A stretch of 64,000 nucleotides of DNA. Source: Rhodobacter sp. GTDB lineage: Bacteria > Pseudomonadota > Alphaproteobacteria > Rhodobacterales > Rhodobacteraceae. The notes beneath the pieces were generated by a model. It saw nothing but the letters and a program-made list of their open reading frames with translations. It made no database searches and was not told the origin of the DNA. A program made the translations under genes and the position numbers. The stretch lies in NCBI GenBank assembly GCA_016704435.1, contig JADJAB010000009.1, positions 114,071 to 178,070 on the forward strand. Direction: 5' to 3'. Positions 43,790 through 52,887 of this stretch are shown piece by piece; within the stretch, counting starts at the first letter, position 1, and the number at the start of each line of letters is the position of its first letter.

Positions 43790-44560
43790 GTGGCGACGGG
43801 AACCGAAGAACACGGCAGCGAGGCGGGCGGTCTTGCGATCCACCCGATGGACCAATTCATCGTCAAGCCGCTGTTCGGCGACGGACCGGTGGAATGGTAC
43901 ACCGTCACCAACGTGACGCTGTGGATGTTCATCGCGGTTCTGGTGCTGATCGGCCTTTTCGTGCTGGCGACACGCCACCGCGGCATCATCCCGTCGCGGC
44001 TGCAATCGGTGGCCGAGCTGTTCTACGGCTTCATCCACAACATGGTCGAGGACGTGACCGGCCATGAAGGCGCGCGGTTCTTCCCCTATGTCATGACGCT
44101 GTTCATGTTCATCTTCCTTGCCAATATCCTCGGCCTGATCCCGATGAGCTTCACCACCACCTCTCATGTCGCGGTAACGGCGGTGCTGGCGCTGATGGTG
44201 TTCATGACGGTCACGCTGGTTGGCTTCTTCCGCAAGGGCATCGGGTTCCTGTCGATGTTCTGGGTGTCGTCGGCGCCCCTGGCGCTGCGTCCCGTCCTCG
44301 CGCTGATCGAGCTGATCTCCTACTTCGTGCGTCCGCTCTCGCATTCCATCCGTCTTGGCGGCAACCTGATGGCCGGTCACGCCGTGATCAAGGTCTTCGC
44401 GGGCTTTGCCGGAGCGATGGGCGTGGCCTCGGTCGTGCCGATCGTGGCGATTGCCGGCATCTACGGGCTGGAGCTGCTGGTGGCAGCGGTTCAGGCCTAT
44501 GTCTTCACCATTCTGACCTGCGTGTATCTGCGCGACGCCGTCGGCGAAGCGCATCACTAG
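43790..44560 (+). CDS. atpB: ATP synthase Fo subunit a
   Basis: 256 aa from GTG 43790, 3 bases after atpI. Five to six helices; the essential Arg is in the [14 protein letters not shown] segment (about residue 186). It forms the proton half-channels against the c-ring. [15 protein letters not shown] is also typical. Confidence 0.96.
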   Translation: MATGTEEHGSEAGGLAIHPMDQFIVKPLFGDGPVEWYTVTNVTLWMFIAVLVLIGLFVLATRHRGIIPSRLQSVAELFYGFIHNMVEDVTGHEGARFFPYVMTLFMFIFLANILGLIPMSFTTTSHVAVTAVLALMVFMTVTLVGFFRKGIGFLSMFWVSSAPLALRPVLALIELISYFVRPLSHSIRLGGNLMAGHAVIKVFAGFAGAMGVASVVPIVAIAGIYGLELLVAAVQAYVFTILTCVYLRDAVGEAHH

Positions 44561-44607
44561 GGCCCGGACAACTCTCAATCCATTCCATCTTCTCAAGGAG
44601 CACATCC

Positions 44608-44856
44608 ATGGAACTCGAAGCAGCGCAGCAGTTCGCCCAGATGGGCAAGTTCATCGGTGCCGGTCTGGCCTGTATCGGTCTGGGCGGCGCCGGCATCGGC
44701 GTGGGCCACATCGCCGGCAACTTCCTGTCGGGCGCCCTGCGCAACCCGTCGGCGGCCCCCGGCCAGATGGCCAACCTGTTCGTCGGCATCGCCTTTGCCG
44801 AAGCCCTGGGCATCTTCTCGTTCCTGGTCGCCCTCTTGCTGATGTTCGCCGTCTGA
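44608..44856 (+). CDS. atpE: ATP synthase Fo subunit c
   Basis: 82-aa two-helix proteolipid. The Gly-rich first helix ([18 protein letters not shown]), the polar loop RNPSAAPGQ and the proton-carrying Glu in FAEALGIF (second helix) are all present. Strong ribosome-binding site AAGGAG precedes the ATG, fitting its need for high expression. Confidence 0.96.
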   Translation: MELEAAQQFAQMGKFIGAGLACIGLGGAGIGVGHIAGNFLSGALRNPSAAPGQMANLFVGIAFAEALGIFSFLVALLLMFAV

Positions 44857-44940
44857 TCCGGCATCCGACGTTCTTGGACGGGACGGCGCCGGGCTACTGG
44901 CGCCGGTCCGGCGTGAAGAAGGGTCCGATGGAGGACAAAG

Positions 44941-45492
44941 ATGGCAACTGAGCCAATCGTCGAGGAAATCGCGGGCACCTGCGTCAACGAGCATGGCGGC
45001 GCCATCGGCATGCCGCAGCTTTGCGTCGACTGGATGCCGAACCAGATCTTCTGGCTTCTGGTCACGCTGGTGGTGATGTTCTTCATCCTTAAGACCATCG
45101 CCCTGCCGCGCATCGGCGCGGTGCTGGCCGAACGCAAGGGCACGATCAGCAACGACCTGGCGGCGGCCGAAGAGCTGAAGCTGAAGGCGGTCGCGGCGGA
45201 AAAGGCCTTCAACGATGCGCTGGCGACGGCGCGGGTCGAGGCGGCCAAGATCGTGGCAGCGGCCAAGGCGGACATCCAGAAGGACCTGGACAAGGCCACA
45301 GCCAAGGCCGATGCCGAGATCGGCGCGCGCGCGGCGGAGTCGGAGAAGAAGATCTCCGAGATCCGGGCTGGCGCGATGGAAGCGGTGGAAACCGTGGCCC
45401 GCGACACCGCACGCGAGATCGTGGCGGCGCTGGGCGGGCAGGCGGATGCCAAGGCCGTCACCTCGGCTGTCACGACACGGATGAAGGGGTAA
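44941..45492 (+). CDS. ATP synthase Fo subunit b'
   Basis: 183-aa peripheral-stalk subunit: one helix ([21 protein letters not shown]) followed by a long charged coiled coil. As in other Rhodobacterales the b subunit is duplicated; this copy has an N-terminal lead of about 30 residues with two Cys ([16 protein letters not shown]). It pairs with the b subunit encoded next. Commonly called atpF' or atpG. Confidence 0.94.
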   Translation: MATEPIVEEIAGTCVNEHGGAIGMPQLCVDWMPNQIFWLLVTLVVMFFILKTIALPRIGAVLAERKGTISNDLAAAEELKLKAVAAEKAFNDALATARVEAAKIVAAAKADIQKDLDKATAKADAEIGARAAESEKKISEIRAGAMEAVETVARDTAREIVAALGGQADAKAVTSAVTTRMKG

Positions 45493-45496
45493 GGCG

Positions 45497-46051
45497 ATGA
45501 AGCAGCTTTCGGTTCTCCTGACCCTCGGGGCCTCGCCGGCCTTTGCCGCCTCGGGGCCGTTCTTCAGCCTGGGCAACACCAACTTCGTGGTGCTGATCGC
45601 CTTCTTCCTGTTCGTCGGCTTGCTGATCTACATGGGTGTGCCGAAAAAGCTGATGGGGCTTCTGGATGCCCGCGCGGCGCAGATCAAGTCCGATCTGGAC
45701 GAAGCGCGCGCCCTGCGCGAAGAGGCCAAGTCCGTACTGGCCAGCTATGAGCGCAAGCAGAAGGAAGTGGCCGAACAGACCGACCGCATCATCTCGACCG
45801 CAAAGGAAGAGGCGATGGCGGCGGCTGAACAGGCAAAGGCCGACCTGAAGGCGGCGATTGCCCGCCGTCTGGCCGCTGCCGAAGACCAGATCGCCAGCGC
45901 CGAAGCCTCGGCGGTGCGAGAAGTGCGCGAGCGTGCGGTCCAGCTGGCAGTTGCGGCTGCGGGCGATGTTCTGGCCAGGCAGATGACGGCCGAGGCGGCG
46001 AAGTCCTCGATCGACGCGGCGATTGACCAGGTGGACGCAAAGCTGCACTGA
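45497..46051 (+). CDS. atpF: ATP synthase Fo subunit b
   Basis: 184-aa second stalk subunit: a signal-like N-terminus, one helix ([20 protein letters not shown]), then coiled coil rich in Ala, Glu and Lys. It starts 4 bases after b'. A strong hairpin follows, so the Fo operon ends here; the F1 genes (atpHAGDC) are elsewhere, as usual in the group. Confidence 0.95.
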   Translation: MKQLSVLLTLGASPAFAASGPFFSLGNTNFVVLIAFFLFVGLLIYMGVPKKLMGLLDARAAQIKSDLDEARALREEAKSVLASYERKQKEVAEQTDRIISTAKEEAMAAAEQAKADLKAAIARRLAAAEDQIASAEASAVREVRERAVQLAVAAAGDVLARQMTAEAAKSSIDAAIDQVDAKLH

Positions 46052-46076
46052 TCTGCCGGTTCCGACGGCAAGCATT

Positions 46077-46113
46077 GACCCCGGCCCCTGCAATGGGCCC
46101 GGGGTCTTTCATT
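46077..46113 (+). terminator. Intrinsic terminator of the Fo operon
   Basis: GACCCCGGCCC (46077-46087) pairs with GGGCCCGGGGTC (46095-46106) with one bulged base, followed by TTTCATTT. It ends the atp operon 26 bases after the atpF stop; the convergent regulator gene ends just beyond it. Confidence 0.8.
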
Positions 46114-46118
46114 TGCGG

Positions 46119-46886
46119 TCAGCGATCCTTTTCGTGTTCAAAGCGCTGGCGGGCGACGGCCTCGTTGCGTTCGGCGCGCAGGATGTCGTGGAAGGACTGT
46201 TCGACATAGTTCAGATGCGCCTCCACGGCGGCCCGCGCCGCTGCGGGGTCGCGCGACTGCACACCCGTGTTCATGGCGCGGTGCTGTTCCAGCAGCTGGT
46301 CGCGCGTCGCGCGGTTCTTGAACAGCATCTGGCGGTTGTAGAACACGCCCTGGCGCAAAAGCTCGAACATCGAGCGCATCATGTGCAGCATGATGACGTT
46401 GTGGCTGGCCTCGATGATCGCCATGTGGAATTGCGCGTCCAGTTCCGCCTCGTCGGTGGGATCGCGCTTGAGGTGGGCCGCCTCCATCTTGCGAAAGATG
46501 GTGTCGATCACCTTCAGGTCGGTGTCCGAGCCGAAACGCGCGGCGCGGTCGGCGGTCAGCCCTTCCATGTCGCGACGGAAGGCGAGGTAGTCGAACACCG
46601 CCTCTTCGTGGCTGGCGAAAAGCTGCGTCAGGGCGGGCGAGAAGGCAGAACCGAGGACTTCGGCGACGAAGACCCCCGATCCGGCGCGGCTGGTCAGCAG
46701 GCCGCGGTCGGAAAGCTCTGCGATGGCGTCGCGCAGGCTGGGGCGCGAGACGCCAAGACGGTCGGACAGTTCGCGCTCTGCCGGCAGGCGCTCGCCAGGG
46801 CGCAGGATGCCGCGCAGGATCAGTTGCTCGATCTGGCGCACGACCGAGGAGGACAGTTTTTCCGGGGTGACTTTCAGGAAGGGCAT
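46119..46886 (-). CDS. GntR-family regulator, FadR (FCD) subgroup
   Basis: 255 aa: GntR winged helix (SSSVVRQIEQLILRGILRPGERLPAERELSDRLGVSRPSLRDAI, about residues 10-55) and an all-helical FCD effector domain with metal/ligand His (EAELDAQFHMAIIEASHN; later LLEQHRAMN and VEAHLNYVEQS). Relatives such as PdhR and LldR respond to organic acids. A perfect inverted repeat upstream (46901-46925) is a likely auto-operator. The regulated target is not evident from neighbours. Confidence 0.9.
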   Translation of the reverse strand: MPFLKVTPEKLSSSVVRQIEQLILRGILRPGERLPAERELSDRLGVSRPSLRDAIAELSDRGLLTSRAGSGVFVAEVLGSAFSPALTQLFASHEEAVFDYLAFRRDMEGLTADRAARFGSDTDLKVIDTIFRKMEAAHLKRDPTDEAELDAQFHMAIIEASHNVIMLHMMRSMFELLRQGVFYNRQMLFKNRATRDQLLEQHRAMNTGVQSRDPAAARAAVEAHLNYVEQSFHDILRAERNEAVARQRFEHEKDR

Positions 46887-46900
46887 GAGGTTTCTTTCGT

Positions 46901-46925
46901 GATTGGTTTGAAATTATGACCAATC
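46901..46925. promoter_or_regulatory. Probable operator of the FadR-type regulator
   Basis: GATTGGT-N11-ACCAATC is a perfect 7-bp inverted repeat 15 bases before the regulator start. The TTGGTCATA half-site on the minus strand resembles the TTGGT...ACCAA sites of PdhR/LldR-type proteins, though with a longer spacer. Autoregulation is inferred. Confidence 0.55.
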
Positions 46926-46940
46926 GCGAAAAGGCTCAAT

Positions 46941-46970
46941 GGAAAAGGGGCCGGAAAACCGGCCCCTTGC
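46941..46970 (-). terminator. Intrinsic terminator downstream of the OmpA-like gene
   Basis: AAGGGGCCGG (46945-46954) and CCGGCCCCTT (46959-46968) pair perfectly with an AAAA loop. On the minus strand the stem is followed by TTTTCC, 19 bases after the OmpA-like stop codon. Confidence 0.8.
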
Positions 46971-46988
46971 GGAAAAATGTGCGAATTG

Positions 46989-47636
46989 TCAGGCGGTCGG
47001 GCGGATGATGATCTCGACCCGGCGGTTCTGGGCGCGGCCTTCCGGTGTCAGGTTGGTCGCCACCGGCTGATCCTCGCCCCGGCCATAGGCGGCCAGGCGG
47101 CCGTTCGGCACGCCGCTTTCGCGCAGCACGTTGGCCACGGAAACCGCGCGACGTTGCGACAGGTCCTGATTGTAGGCGGCGGAGCCGGTGTTGTCGGTGT
47201 GGCCGATTACCTCGATCCGGCTGTTGGGATATCTCAGCAGGCTGGCGGCGACTGTCTTCAGGTCGCGCGTCAGGTCAGGGCGCACGCTGGCGCTGTCGGT
47301 GGCGAACAACAGGTCCTGCGGCATGTTGACAACAAGGTAGTCGCCATAATTGGTGACGCTGACGCTGGACGGCAGCGAGCCGCGCAGTTCGGCCGCCTGC
47401 TGGTCCAGCGAATTGCCGATGGCGCCGCCGATCACGCCGCCCACCACGGCGCCGACAGCGGCCTTGGCCAGCTTGTCGTCGTTCTGCGAGGCGCCAAGCG
47501 CGGCCCCGGCCAGCGCACCCAGGGCGATACCCTGTTTCTGGCGGGCGTTCGGATCATCGGGATAAGCGTTGGGGTCGACGCAGGCGGTGGCAGCCAGAAG
47601 GCTGGCCGAAGCCAGAAGAAGCGGAAATTTGGTCAT
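46989..47636 (-). CDS. OmpA-family lipoprotein with glycine-zipper domain
   Basis: 215 aa from ATG 47636. Lipoprotein signal FPLLLASASLLAATACVD with Cys near residue 19. Then a glycine-zipper-like segment (LGALAGAALGAS, AVGAVVGGVIGGAIGNSL) and a C-terminal OmpA domain that binds peptidoglycan (IEVIGHTDNTGSAAYNQDLSQRRA, YGRGEDQPVATN, NRRVEIII). A Pal/YiaD-like outer-membrane protein tying envelope to cell wall. Confidence 0.9.
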   Translation of the reverse strand: MTKFPLLLASASLLAATACVDPNAYPDDPNARQKQGIALGALAGAALGASQNDDKLAKAAVGAVVGGVIGGAIGNSLDQQAAELRGSLPSSVSVTNYGDYLVVNMPQDLLFATDSASVRPDLTRDLKTVAASLLRYPNSRIEVIGHTDNTGSAAYNQDLSQRRAVSVANVLRESGVPNGRLAAYGRGEDQPVATNLTPEGRAQNRRVEIIIRPTA

Positions 47637-47763
47637 GATGTGCTCGTTGCCGTTGGTTTTCCGGCCCGTGTCGTGCCGGGCTATGGGCAGGCTATACCAT
47701 GGTGGGCGGGGCCGGGACAGGGGGCGGGCCCGATGCGCGAGGTTCTGCCGACGGCTCTTGCGG

Positions 47764-48603
47764 TCACATCCGCGTGCGGGCGGCCTCCCAGGCCAGCATG
47801 GCGCGTTTGCGCGGCAGGCCCCAGTGATATCCGCCAAGGCCGCCGTCGCGGCGCAACGCGCGGTGGCAAGGGATCAGGAAGGAAATCGGGTTGCGGCCCA
47901 CGGCGCTGCCGACGGCGCGCTGGGCCGCAGGGTGGCCGATGGCCGAAGCGATGTCGGAATAGGTGGTGACGTGGCCGGTGGGGATGCTCAGCAGCGCCTC
48001 CCAGACCTTGATCTGGAAGGGCGCGCCGATCAGGTGCAGCGGTGCCGCGCGGCCGGGGTCGGTGCCGAAGGCGGCCTTGGCCCAGGGGGCAAGCGTGGCG
48101 GGGTCTTCGATGTAGGTGGCCTTCGGCCAGCGGGCGGTCAGGTCCGCCATGGCGGCCTCGGTGCCGGTGTCGTCGGCAAAGCCGATGCCGCAGATGCCCT
48201 TGTCGGTGCCCATGACCAGCGCCGGGCCGAAGGGCGAGGGGAACCAGCCCCAGAGGATGCTCAGACCCGCGCCGCCGCGGGCATAGTCGCCGGGCGTCAT
48301 CGCCTCCCATGTCAGGAACAAGTCGTGCAGGCGGCCGGTGCCGGACAGGCCCAGTTCATGCGCGGTGGCAAGGGTGGTGTGGCGTTCGGCCAGAAGGTGG
48401 CGGGCGTGGGTCAGCGTCAGGTATTGCTGATAGCGTTTCGGGCTGACGCCTACCCATTGGCTGAAGGTGCGCTGGAAATGCGCCGGGCTCATCTGCATTT
48501 TTGCGGCGAGGTCGTCCAGCGTCAGGCCGGGCGGTGCGCCGTCGATCACGGCCAGCGCGCGGCCGATGACGGAATAGTGGTAGGCGGGGGATTGGTCGGT
48601 CAT
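47764..48603 (-). CDS. Ada-type protein: AraC helix-turn-helix plus O6-methylguanine-DNA methyltransferase
   Basis: 279 aa from ATG 48603. AraC-type DNA-binding domain (LTLDDLAAKMQMSPAHFQRTFSQWVGVSPKRY, residues about 25-100) fused to an alkyltransferase domain with the acceptor Cys in FLIPCHRALRRDGGLGGYHWG (about residues 245-265). The zinc-binding N-terminal domain of E. coli Ada, which senses phosphotriester damage, is absent, so it may repair DNA but be activated differently. It is divergent from nth, another DNA repair gene. Confidence 0.88.
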   Translation of the reverse strand: MTDQSPAYHYSVIGRALAVIDGAPPGLTLDDLAAKMQMSPAHFQRTFSQWVGVSPKRYQQYLTLTHARHLLAERHTTLATAHELGLSGTGRLHDLFLTWEAMTPGDYARGGAGLSILWGWFPSPFGPALVMGTDKGICGIGFADDTGTEAAMADLTARWPKATYIEDPATLAPWAKAAFGTDPGRAAPLHLIGAPFQIKVWEALLSIPTGHVTTYSDIASAIGHPAAQRAVGSAVGRNPISFLIPCHRALRRDGGLGGYHWGLPRKRAMLAWEAARTRM

Positions 48604-48712
48604 GGCGGTCTCCTTGACCGCCAACATAAGCGGCGGCGCGCGGGCCTGCGACCCGATTCCTGCGGCTTTGCGGGCTTGCCCCCAAGGCCTGCGGCATGGC
48701 ACAGGAGATGCC

Positions 48713-49366
48713 ATGGTGCGCCAGCTCGATTATCCGGCCATGAAGGCCGTCTTCACCCGGTTCCGCGAAGCGGAGGCCGAGCCGAAGGGCGAGTTGGAGC
48801 ACCTGAACGCCTTTACCCTGCTGGTCGCGGTGGCATTGAGCGCGCAGGCCACCGACAAGGGGGTGAACCGGGCGACGCGAGAGTTGTTTGCGCTGGCCGA
48901 CACGCCGCAGAAGATGCTTGCGCTGGGCGAAGAGGGGCTGATCGCGCATATCAAGACCATCGGCCTGTTTCGCAACAAGGCCAGGAACGTCATCAAGCTC
49001 AGCCAGCGGCTGATCGAGGTCTACGGTGGCGAGGTGCCGTCCAGCCGTGCCGCGCTGATGACGCTGCCGGGCGTCGGGCGCAAGACCGCGAACGTGGTCC
49101 TGAACATGTGGTTCCACCAGCCGGCGCAGGCGGTGGATACCCATATCTTCCGCCTCGGCAACCGCAGCGGCATCGCGCCGGGCCGTGACGAGGCGGCGGT
49201 CGAACGCGCCATCGAAGACAACGTTCCGGCCGAATTCCAGCGCCACGCGCACCACTGGCTAATCCTGCATGGTCGGTATATCTGCACCGCGCGCAAACCA
49301 AGATGCGGTATCTGCCCGATTTCCGAGTGGTGCCTATATGAAGAAAAGTTCGGGGAGAAGACATGA
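48713..49366 (+). CDS. nth: Endonuclease III (base-excision repair glycosylase/AP lyase)
   Basis: 217 aa from ATG 48713. Helix-hairpin-helix LPGVGRKTANVVL (about residues 111-123; Lys is the catalytic nucleophile), Asp in VDTHIFRLGNR, and the C-terminal [4Fe-4S] motif C-x6-C-x2-C-x5-C (CTARKPRCGICPISEWC). It removes oxidised pyrimidines from DNA. Its stop overlaps the next start (ATGA). Confidence 0.95.
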   Translation: MVRQLDYPAMKAVFTRFREAEAEPKGELEHLNAFTLLVAVALSAQATDKGVNRATRELFALADTPQKMLALGEEGLIAHIKTIGLFRNKARNVIKLSQRLIEVYGGEVPSSRAALMTLPGVGRKTANVVLNMWFHQPAQAVDTHIFRLGNRSGIAPGRDEAAVERAIEDNVPAEFQRHAHHWLILHGRYICTARKPRCGICPISEWCLYEEKFGEKT

Positions 49367-50346
49367 AGACCTATCAGGTTGTGGGCATCGGGAACGCCAT
49401 CGTCGATGTGTTCTCGACGGCGGATGACAGCTTTCTGGACCTGATGGGGATCGGCAAGGGCATCATGCAGCTGGTCGAGCGCGAGCGGGGCGAGATGCTC
49501 TACGCCGCGATGAAGAACCGCCGCCAGGCGCCCGGCGGGTCGGTTGCCAACAGCATCGCCGGGATCGGGTCGCTGGGACTTTCGACAGCTTTCATCGGCC
49601 GGGTGCATGACGATGCGCTGGGCCGGTTCTATGCGCAGAGCATGGCCGAGGAGGGCACCGATTTCGTGAACCATCCGGTCAGGGGCGGCGAGTTGCCGAC
49701 CTCGCGCTCGATGATCTTCGTGTCGCCGGATGGCGAGCGGTCGATGAACACCTATCTGGGGATTTCGTCGGAACTGGGCCCCGACGACGTGTCGGATCAG
49801 GTAGCCGGCAAGGCCGAGATCCTGTTTCTGGAAGGCTATCTCTACGACAAGCCGAAGGGGAAAGAGGCGTTCGAGCGGGCGGCCCGGCTGACCCGCTCGG
49901 CAGGCGGCAAGGCAGGGATCGCGCTTTCCGATCCGTTTTGCGTGGACCGCCACCGCGACAGCTTCCGCCGCCTCGTGAAGGAGCTGGATTTCGTCATCGG
50001 CAACGAGCACGAATGGGAATCGCTTTACCAGACCGACCTGTCGGGCGCGCTTGAACGCGCGGCGGCGGATGCCGGCACGGTGGTCTGCACCCGGTCGGGG
50101 CATGATGTGGTGCTGGTGCGCGGCGAGGAAGAGGCGGTGGTGCCGGTGACTGCCGTGGTCCCGGTGGATGCCACCGGCGCAGGCGACCAGTTCGCCGCGG
50201 GCTTCATCTACGGTCTGGCGACGGGGGCGCCGCTGGCGGTGGCGGGCCGCATGGGCTGTGTCGCCGCGGCAGAGGTGATCGGCCATTTCGGCGCCCGCCC
50301 CGAGGTCGACGTGAAGGCGCTGTTCAAGCGCGAAGGGCTGGTTTGA
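49363..50346 (+). CDS. PfkB-family carbohydrate kinase (adenosine kinase-like)
   Basis: 327-aa ribokinase-fold kinase. N-terminal GIGNAIVDVF, the substrate-binding PGGSVANSIAGIGSLG, and the catalytic DATGAGDQFAAGFIYG near residue 268 are clear. Rhodobacterales members in this gene order are usually named adenosine kinase or sugar kinase; the true substrate is not proven by sequence. Overlap with nth suggests coupled expression. Confidence 0.88.
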   Translation: MKTYQVVGIGNAIVDVFSTADDSFLDLMGIGKGIMQLVERERGEMLYAAMKNRRQAPGGSVANSIAGIGSLGLSTAFIGRVHDDALGRFYAQSMAEEGTDFVNHPVRGGELPTSRSMIFVSPDGERSMNTYLGISSELGPDDVSDQVAGKAEILFLEGYLYDKPKGKEAFERAARLTRSAGGKAGIALSDPFCVDRHRDSFRRLVKELDFVIGNEHEWESLYQTDLSGALERAAADAGTVVCTRSGHDVVLVRGEEEAVVPVTAVVPVDATGAGDQFAAGFIYGLATGAPLAVAGRMGCVAAAEVIGHFGARPEVDVKALFKREGLV

Positions 50347-50364
50347 ATCGCGGAATGCCGCCGG

Positions 50365-51354
50365 TCAGCCAATGCTGAACCGCCATTCGGTGATCTGCCG
50401 GTAGGGGCTGTCCGGCGTGGCGATGATATCGGGGAAGGTCGGCTGGTGCAGCGCATCGGGCCAGGCCTGCGGCTCCAGTGCCAGGCCTGCGCATGCGGCA
50501 TCGCCGGGCCGGACGGGCGCACGGCCATCATAGACCTGCAGGCCCGGCTCGGTGGTCATCAGCCGCAGCCTGGCGCCGGAGGCGCCGGTCAGGGTGGCGG
50601 CTTCGGCCAGCGCGCGCCGGTCGGCGGCAAGGCAGAAATTGTGGTCCAGCGCCGGGGCGTCGGGTCCCAGGGGCCGGGGGCGGCGGAAGTCCATCGCGCC
50701 GGTGGCGGGGGCAATCCGGCCGGTCGGGATCTGGTCGGTATCGACGGGCAGCCAGCGATCCGCCTTGATCTGCAGGCTGTGGCCTGCCCAGGTCGCGGTG
50801 CCGTCGAGGTTCCAGTAGCTGTGGTTGGCGATGTTGATCGGCGTCGGCGCATCGGTCGTGCCCGATAGCTCCATTCGGAGGGTGGCGCTGCCGGGCAGGC
50901 TGAAACGAGCCGAAAGGCGGCGGTTGCCGGGAAAGCCGCCCAGCCCGTCGGCCAGATCCAGCGCGAAAGTGACGGCAGTGTCGGACCGATCCTCCACCCG
51001 CCAAAGGCGGCGGTGAAGGCCGGAGGCGCCGGAGTGCAGCGTGTTCGCCCCTTCGTTCGCATCGAACCGGCAGGGGCGGCCGACGATCGTCGCGTTGGCG
51101 CCGGCAATGCGGTTCGCGACCGGGCCGACCAGCGCCCCGAAATAGCTGGACGCGGCCTCGTAATCGGCCAGCCGGTCCGACCCCAGCGTCAGGCTATGGG
51201 GAACGGCGTCCAGCCACAGCCCTTGCAGCGCTGCCCCGAAGGTCAGGACGGACACGGCCAGCCGGTCATCGGCCAGGACGATCCTTTCGACCGGCTGGCC
51301 GTTCGCGGTCAGGCCAAGGCGGCTGAGGCCGGGGGATTTCGGGCGCGTCTGCAT
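50365..51354 (-). CDS. galM: Aldose 1-epimerase (galactose mutarotase) family
   Basis: 329 aa. Family blocks: VANRIAGANATIVGR near residue 79, NTLHSGASGLHRRLWRVED (catalytic His region), NIANHSYWNLDG and the catalytic Glu in GLALEPQAWPD. It interconverts alpha and beta anomers of aldoses in the Leloir pathway or general sugar use. Convergent with the kinase gene; no other sugar genes are adjacent. Confidence 0.9.
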   Translation of the reverse strand: MQTRPKSPGLSRLGLTANGQPVERIVLADDRLAVSVLTFGAALQGLWLDAVPHSLTLGSDRLADYEAASSYFGALVGPVANRIAGANATIVGRPCRFDANEGANTLHSGASGLHRRLWRVEDRSDTAVTFALDLADGLGGFPGNRRLSARFSLPGSATLRMELSGTTDAPTPINIANHSYWNLDGTATWAGHSLQIKADRWLPVDTDQIPTGRIAPATGAMDFRRPRPLGPDAPALDHNFCLAADRRALAEAATLTGASGARLRLMTTEPGLQVYDGRAPVRPGDAACAGLALEPQAWPDALHQPTFPDIIATPDSPYRQITEWRFSIG

Positions 51355-51408
51355 GGGCGCCGTGTGTGGACCGGCGTGGCAGGGCGGTCAAGGGCGGTGG
51401 CGCCGGCC

Positions 51409-52299
51409 TCAGGGCGGGCAGGCGGCCAGGCTTGCGGCCAGGCTGCGGATCAACTCGGGGTAAAGTCCGGATCCCGGCTCAAGGACCGAGCCGGACGGAT
51501 CCAGCGGCGGTCCCACGGCGATGCCGCTGCCCTCGGCAATCTGCGCGACAAGGGCGGGGTTGTGCTGCACCTCGGGAAAGATGCAGGGCGCGGCACCACG
51601 CGCGATGCTGTCGCGCAACGCGGCCAGATGCCGAGCGCCGGGCGAGACCGCATCGCCAAGCGCCACGGTTCCGGCCAGCGTCAGGCCGAAATGCGCGGTG
51701 TAATAGCCGTAGGCATCGTGGAAGGCGATGAAGGGCTGGTCCTTGACCGGGGCAAGGATCGCGGTGGCCTCGGCCTCGGCCTTGTCGATGGCGGCGGCGG
51801 CGGTTTTGACATTGGCGGCGTAGGCAGGAGCGTTCTCCGGGTCCAGCCGCGACAGCTCGGCCGCGATCAGTTTCAGCCAGTGGCGGCCGTTGTCGGGGTC
51901 GAGCCAGGCGTGGGGGTCGGTGCCATGATGGTCGTGGCCCTCCTCGTCATGGTCCGTCGCCCCGGTCGCGCCGAACTCTTGCCGGTGCGTCCCCTCGGCG
52001 GCCAGAAGGCCCAGGGCCGCAGCCGTCTTGGGCCGGTTGGCCAGAGGCTTTTCCAGCCAGGGCGTCAGCCCCGGCCCGATCCAGACCACCAGATCGGCCT
52101 CGGCAACCGCCCTTGCCTGACTGGGCCGCAACTGGAAGCTGTGCGGAGAAGCGCCGCGGTCCAGAAGCAGCACCGGTTGACCCAGATCGCCCATCACGGC
52201 TGCCACCAGCGACTGCACCGGCGGAATGTCGGTGACCACGGCGGGAACCTCTGCCAGGGCGGCGGTGCTGGCCAGCAGGAAGGATATGATACAACGCAT
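51409..52299 (-). CDS. znuA: Zinc ABC transporter, periplasmic binding protein
   Basis: 296 aa with signal peptide (MRCIISFLLASTAALA). Cluster A-I binding protein: zinc-ligand His in RGASPHSFQLRPSQ, the His/Asp-rich loop DHDEEGHDHHGTDPHAWLDP (about residues 117-136), FIAFHDAYGYYTAHFGLTL and the late FPEVQHNP. It is divergent from zur-znuCB with a shared Zur site. Confidence 0.93.
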   Translation of the reverse strand: MRCIISFLLASTAALAEVPAVVTDIPPVQSLVAAVMGDLGQPVLLLDRGASPHSFQLRPSQARAVAEADLVVWIGPGLTPWLEKPLANRPKTAAALGLLAAEGTHRQEFGATGATDHDEEGHDHHGTDPHAWLDPDNGRHWLKLIAAELSRLDPENAPAYAANVKTAAAAIDKAEAEATAILAPVKDQPFIAFHDAYGYYTAHFGLTLAGTVALGDAVSPGARHLAALRDSIARGAAPCIFPEVQHNPALVAQIAEGSGIAVGPPLDPSGSVLEPGSGLYPELIRSLAASLAACPP

Positions 52300-52337
52300 C
52301 GGGATTGCCTCTGGACTCGGTGGGGCCGATCTATGTA

Positions 52338-52352
52338 TGTAATATTATAACA
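52338..52352. promoter_or_regulatory. Zur box between znuA and zur-znuCB
   Basis: TGTAATATTATAACA is a near-perfect palindrome that matches the core of Zur sites (TGTTATANTATAACA). It lies 38 bases before znuA and 16 before zur, so one dimer pair could repress both divergent units when zinc is plentiful. It stands out as AT-rich in a GC-rich region. Confidence 0.8.
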
Positions 52353-52368
52353 CGTCAAGGGGCCGGGA

Positions 52369-52887
52369 ATGGCAAAGCAGCAGACGGCGGAGTGCTCCGG
52401 TTGTGCCGATCCCGGTGCGGCCTTTGCGCGGCATGACCATGGCCATTGCGCCGCCGATGTGCTGGCGCGGGCCGAGGTGCTGGCGGCGGAACAGGGCGCG
52501 CGGCTGACGCCTGTGCGCAAGCGGGTGCTGGAAATCCTGTTGGAAGAACACAAGGCCATGGGCGCCTACGAGGTGCTGCAACGGCTGGCGGCCGAAGGCT
52601 TCGGCAACCAGCCTCCGGTCGCCTACCGGGCGCTGGACTTCCTTGTGGATCAGGGCTTTGCCCACCGCGTCCGGCGGTTGAACGCCTTTACCGCCTGCAT
52701 GCATCCGGGCGAGGCGCACGCGCCCGCCTTCCTGATCTGCCGGGGCTGCGATGCAGTGGCCGAGGCCCCTGCCGCGTTGGTGCGCGCAGCGCTGGAGGCA
52801 GCGGCGGCCGAGGTGGGCTTTGCCGTCGAGCGGTCGAACATCGAGGCGTTGGGCCTGTGCCCTTCGTGCCGGGAGGCAGCGCCATGA
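52369..52887 (+). CDS. zur: Zinc uptake regulator Zur (Fur family)
   Basis: 172 aa. Fur-family winged helix (RLTPVRKRVLEILLEEHKAMGAYEVLQRL) and dimerisation domain. Structural zinc Cys pairs are CRGC (about residues 124-127) and CPSC near the C-terminus; regulatory-site residues lie in the CMHPGEAHAP region. An N-terminal His/Cys-rich lead (CSGCADPG, HDHGHC) is unusual and may also bind zinc. It probably represses its own operon through the site at 52338. ATGA overlap with znuC. Confidence 0.93.
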   Translation: MAKQQTAECSGCADPGAAFARHDHGHCAADVLARAEVLAAEQGARLTPVRKRVLEILLEEHKAMGAYEVLQRLAAEGFGNQPPVAYRALDFLVDQGFAHRVRRLNAFTACMHPGEAHAPAFLICRGCDAVAEAPAALVRAALEAAAAEVGFAVERSNIEALGLCPSCREAAP

